A DNA stretch of 5,155 nt, taken from Clostridia bacterium. Its GTDB lineage: Bacteria; Bacillota_A; Clostridia; Christensenellales; Borkfalkiaceae. The notes under the pieces are model-generated. The model saw only the letters and a list, made by a program, of their open reading frames with translations, made no database searches and was not told the origin of the DNA. Shown piece after piece: positions 3,865 through 5,155 of this stretch. The stretch spans positions 1 to 5,155 of the forward strand of contig JAFWAM010000119.1 in the NCBI GenBank assembly GCA_017507595.1, written 5' to 3'. How positions within the stretch are numbered: position 1 is the stretch's first letter; the number at the start of each line of letters is the position of its first letter. The translations under genes and the position numbers were made by a program.

Positions 3865-5155
3865 GCGACAAGCTTAGAAAGTTTACGATTGACGAGGGCT
3901 TTATTGAGGAAGCCCATCCCGACAATTTTAAAAAGGAAAAACGGCGCCTTAGCCCCGTGAAGCGCCTTGCCCTTCTGGGGACCGCATTAAGCCTTTTGGC
4001 GATAGCCCTTTGCTGCTGGCTGTTTATCCCCTACCCAAATCAGCCGAAAAGTGTGGAAAAATTTTCCCAAAGCCCCTACTACGACCTTATCGACACCATA
4101 AATAAAGCAACCTTTACCCCGCCCCGCTATAAAAACAATTGGCAATGGCTGTCAAGCTCTTTCCGAAGCCTTGTTAAGTTTGAGCCAAACGGCGGAGGCA
4201 TGGCCAACGATATGGCGCCCGGCGCGACGGCCGAAGGCCTTTATACCGAGGTCACCGACAACCAGGTAGCGGGCGTGATTGAGGGGGATAAATTCAAGCG
4301 CACCACGAGCCACGTTTTTTACCTTGATCATTCCCAAGGGTCCTACCTGAAGGTTTACACCGTTGAAAGGGAGGCCTCAAAGGAGGTTTCTTCCCTCAAC
4401 CTTGCCACCACCTGCCTTTTTGACGGCGAATCGGTTTTTGCCTCTCTCCCGTCGGAAATTTTCCTTTCTAAGGACGGAAATACCGTAATATTGATCGCCC
4501 AGATAAGCTCAGATGACGCAATATGTACCCGAATCGCCCAAATTGATTACACTAACAAGCAATCCCCTGCCGTAACCAAGCTTTTTACCGTAAGCGGCAA
4601 ATACAACACGGCAAGATTAGTGGACGACAGCCTTATTTTAGTGTCAAACTACACGGTAAATACTGCAAAAATCAACTTTAACCGGCCGGAGACCTTCGTC
4701 CCCTCCGCAGGTGAAGGTCAAACCCTTACCCCGGTCACCCCAACCAACATCATCATGCCGGAGGGCGGGGTGTCCTCCGCACCAAGATACACGGCCATCT
4801 ACCTTTTTGACGTAAAGACCCTTGAAGCCGTTGACTGCAACGCCTTTTTGGACTACCACAACAACGTTTACGCCAACAGCGAGGCCGTCTATCTTACCAG
4901 AAGCTTTGTTGAAACAAAGATCCTCGACGACGGTAAGGTCCGCACGGAAAGGAACGCTACGGAGATTTTCAAGACCCCATATACTGAAAACGGCTTTATG
5001 GATGGGGTAAGCACCTTTGTTTACGGCCGGATCAAGGACCAATACAGCCTTGACGTGTACGACGGATACCTGCGTGCCGTAACCACAGTCATGGACCGCA
5101 CCTATACGGAGGGCCAATACGGGCCTTACGAAAGCTTTATGGCCCTGACGAAAAG
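3861..5155 (+). CDS. Membrane-anchored beta-propeller domain protein, partial (runs off right edge)
   Basis: The frame is open for 431 codons from ATG 3861, which overlaps the sigma stop and has AAGGAAGG at 3844-3851 as ribosome binding site. Residues 1-35 are charged and cytoplasmic (KKEKRR at 24-29). One hydrophobic segment at about 36-57 (LALLGTALSLLAIALCCWLF) is a signal anchor with the C-terminal bulk outside. The outer part resembles the C-terminal beta-propeller family of secreted Bacillota proteins (Pfam Beta_propel type): NQVAGVIEGDKFK (134-146) matches its NQVxGVDEGDxVK entry motif, with D replaced by I. ARLVDDSLILVSNY (251-264) and PETFVPS (276-282) match blade motifs that follow. 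The position behind a sigma gene suggests an anti-sigma or sensor partner, but no zinc-binding anti-sigma motif is seen, so this is inference. The C-terminus is missing. Confidence 0.82.
   Translation, partial: MSDKLRKFTIDEGFIEEAHPDNFKKEKRRLSPVKRLALLGTALSLLAIALCCWLFIPYPNQPKSVEKFSQSPYYDLIDTINKATFTPPRYKNNWQWLSSSFRSLVKFEPNGGGMANDMAPGATAEGLYTEVTDNQVAGVIEGDKFKRTTSHVFYLDHSQGSYLKVYTVEREASKEVSSLNLATTCLFDGESVFASLPSEIFLSKDGNTVILIAQISSDDAICTRIAQIDYTNKQSPAVTKLFTVSGKYNTARLVDDSLILVSNYTVNTAKINFNRPETFVPSAGEGQTLTPVTPTNIIMPEGGVSSAPRYTAIYLFDVKTLEAVDCNAFLDYHNNVYANSEAVYLTRSFVETKILDDGKVRTERNATEIFKTPYTENGFMDGVSTFVYGRIKDQYSLDVYDGYLRAVTTVMDRTYTEGQYGPYESFMALTK

Noticed and set aside
3654..3917. Minus-strand frame of 87 codons across the sigma/beta-propeller junction
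   Set aside because: It is antisense to two well-supported coupled genes, without its own ribosome binding site.
4644..5117. Minus-strand frame of 157 codons
   Set aside because: It is antisense to the beta-propeller gene. The Gly/Val-rich translation is what the complementary strand of such codons yields, and there is no start signal.

Overview
The window looks like part of a low-to-medium GC Bacillota (Clostridia-like) chromosome, probably an uncultured gut lineage. The clues are strong AGGAGG-type ribosome binding sites, near-consensus TTGaca/TATAAT promoters, AT-rich spacers, hairpin-plus-U-run terminators, short-lipobox lipoproteins with 'PALGH / CxxCG' and BspA-type leucine-rich repeats, and a sigma factor coupled to a membrane beta-propeller protein. 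The lineage is an inference from these gene types; no rRNA or other marker gene is present.

Layout. (1) Positions 1-315, minus strand: the N-terminal 105 residues of a cysteine-rich lipoprotein that runs off the left edge, with its own promoter. (2) 316-1023: about 700 bases without a protein gene, but not empty. They hold the lipoprotein promoter and leader, then a compact candidate structured RNA (about 479-653, minus strand) with its own promoter, a nested stem system and an intrinsic terminator. After an AT-rich stretch come an array of short hairpins separated by ATTTCATC units, a bidirectional terminator, and the terminator of the next gene. (3) 1024-2256, minus: a BspA-like leucine-rich-repeat lipoprotein with a clear promoter and a leader of about 110 nt. 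(4) 2257-2631: that leader and promoter, a small-palindrome spacer, and a second exact copy of a 39-bp sequence that also lies past the end of the LRR gene. (5) 2632-3129, minus: a small nitroreductase-family flavoprotein. (6) 3130-3312: a divergent promoter region. (7) 3313-5155, plus: a two-gene operon with a 4-base overlap, encoding a sigma-70-family factor and a membrane-anchored beta-propeller protein cut by the right edge.

How the parts relate. The sigma/beta-propeller pair is the one clear functional unit: a regulator of transcription with a co-translated membrane protein that has a short cytoplasmic tail and a large outside domain, suggesting (not proving) envelope sensing. The two lipoproteins are probably surface or adhesion proteins. 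The nitroreductase is a stand-alone gene sharing a divergent intergenic region with the sigma operon. The most original items are the unassigned structured RNA, the ATTTCATC hairpin array, and the 39-bp direct repeats that bracket the LRR lipoprotein gene as a unit of about 1.6 kb.
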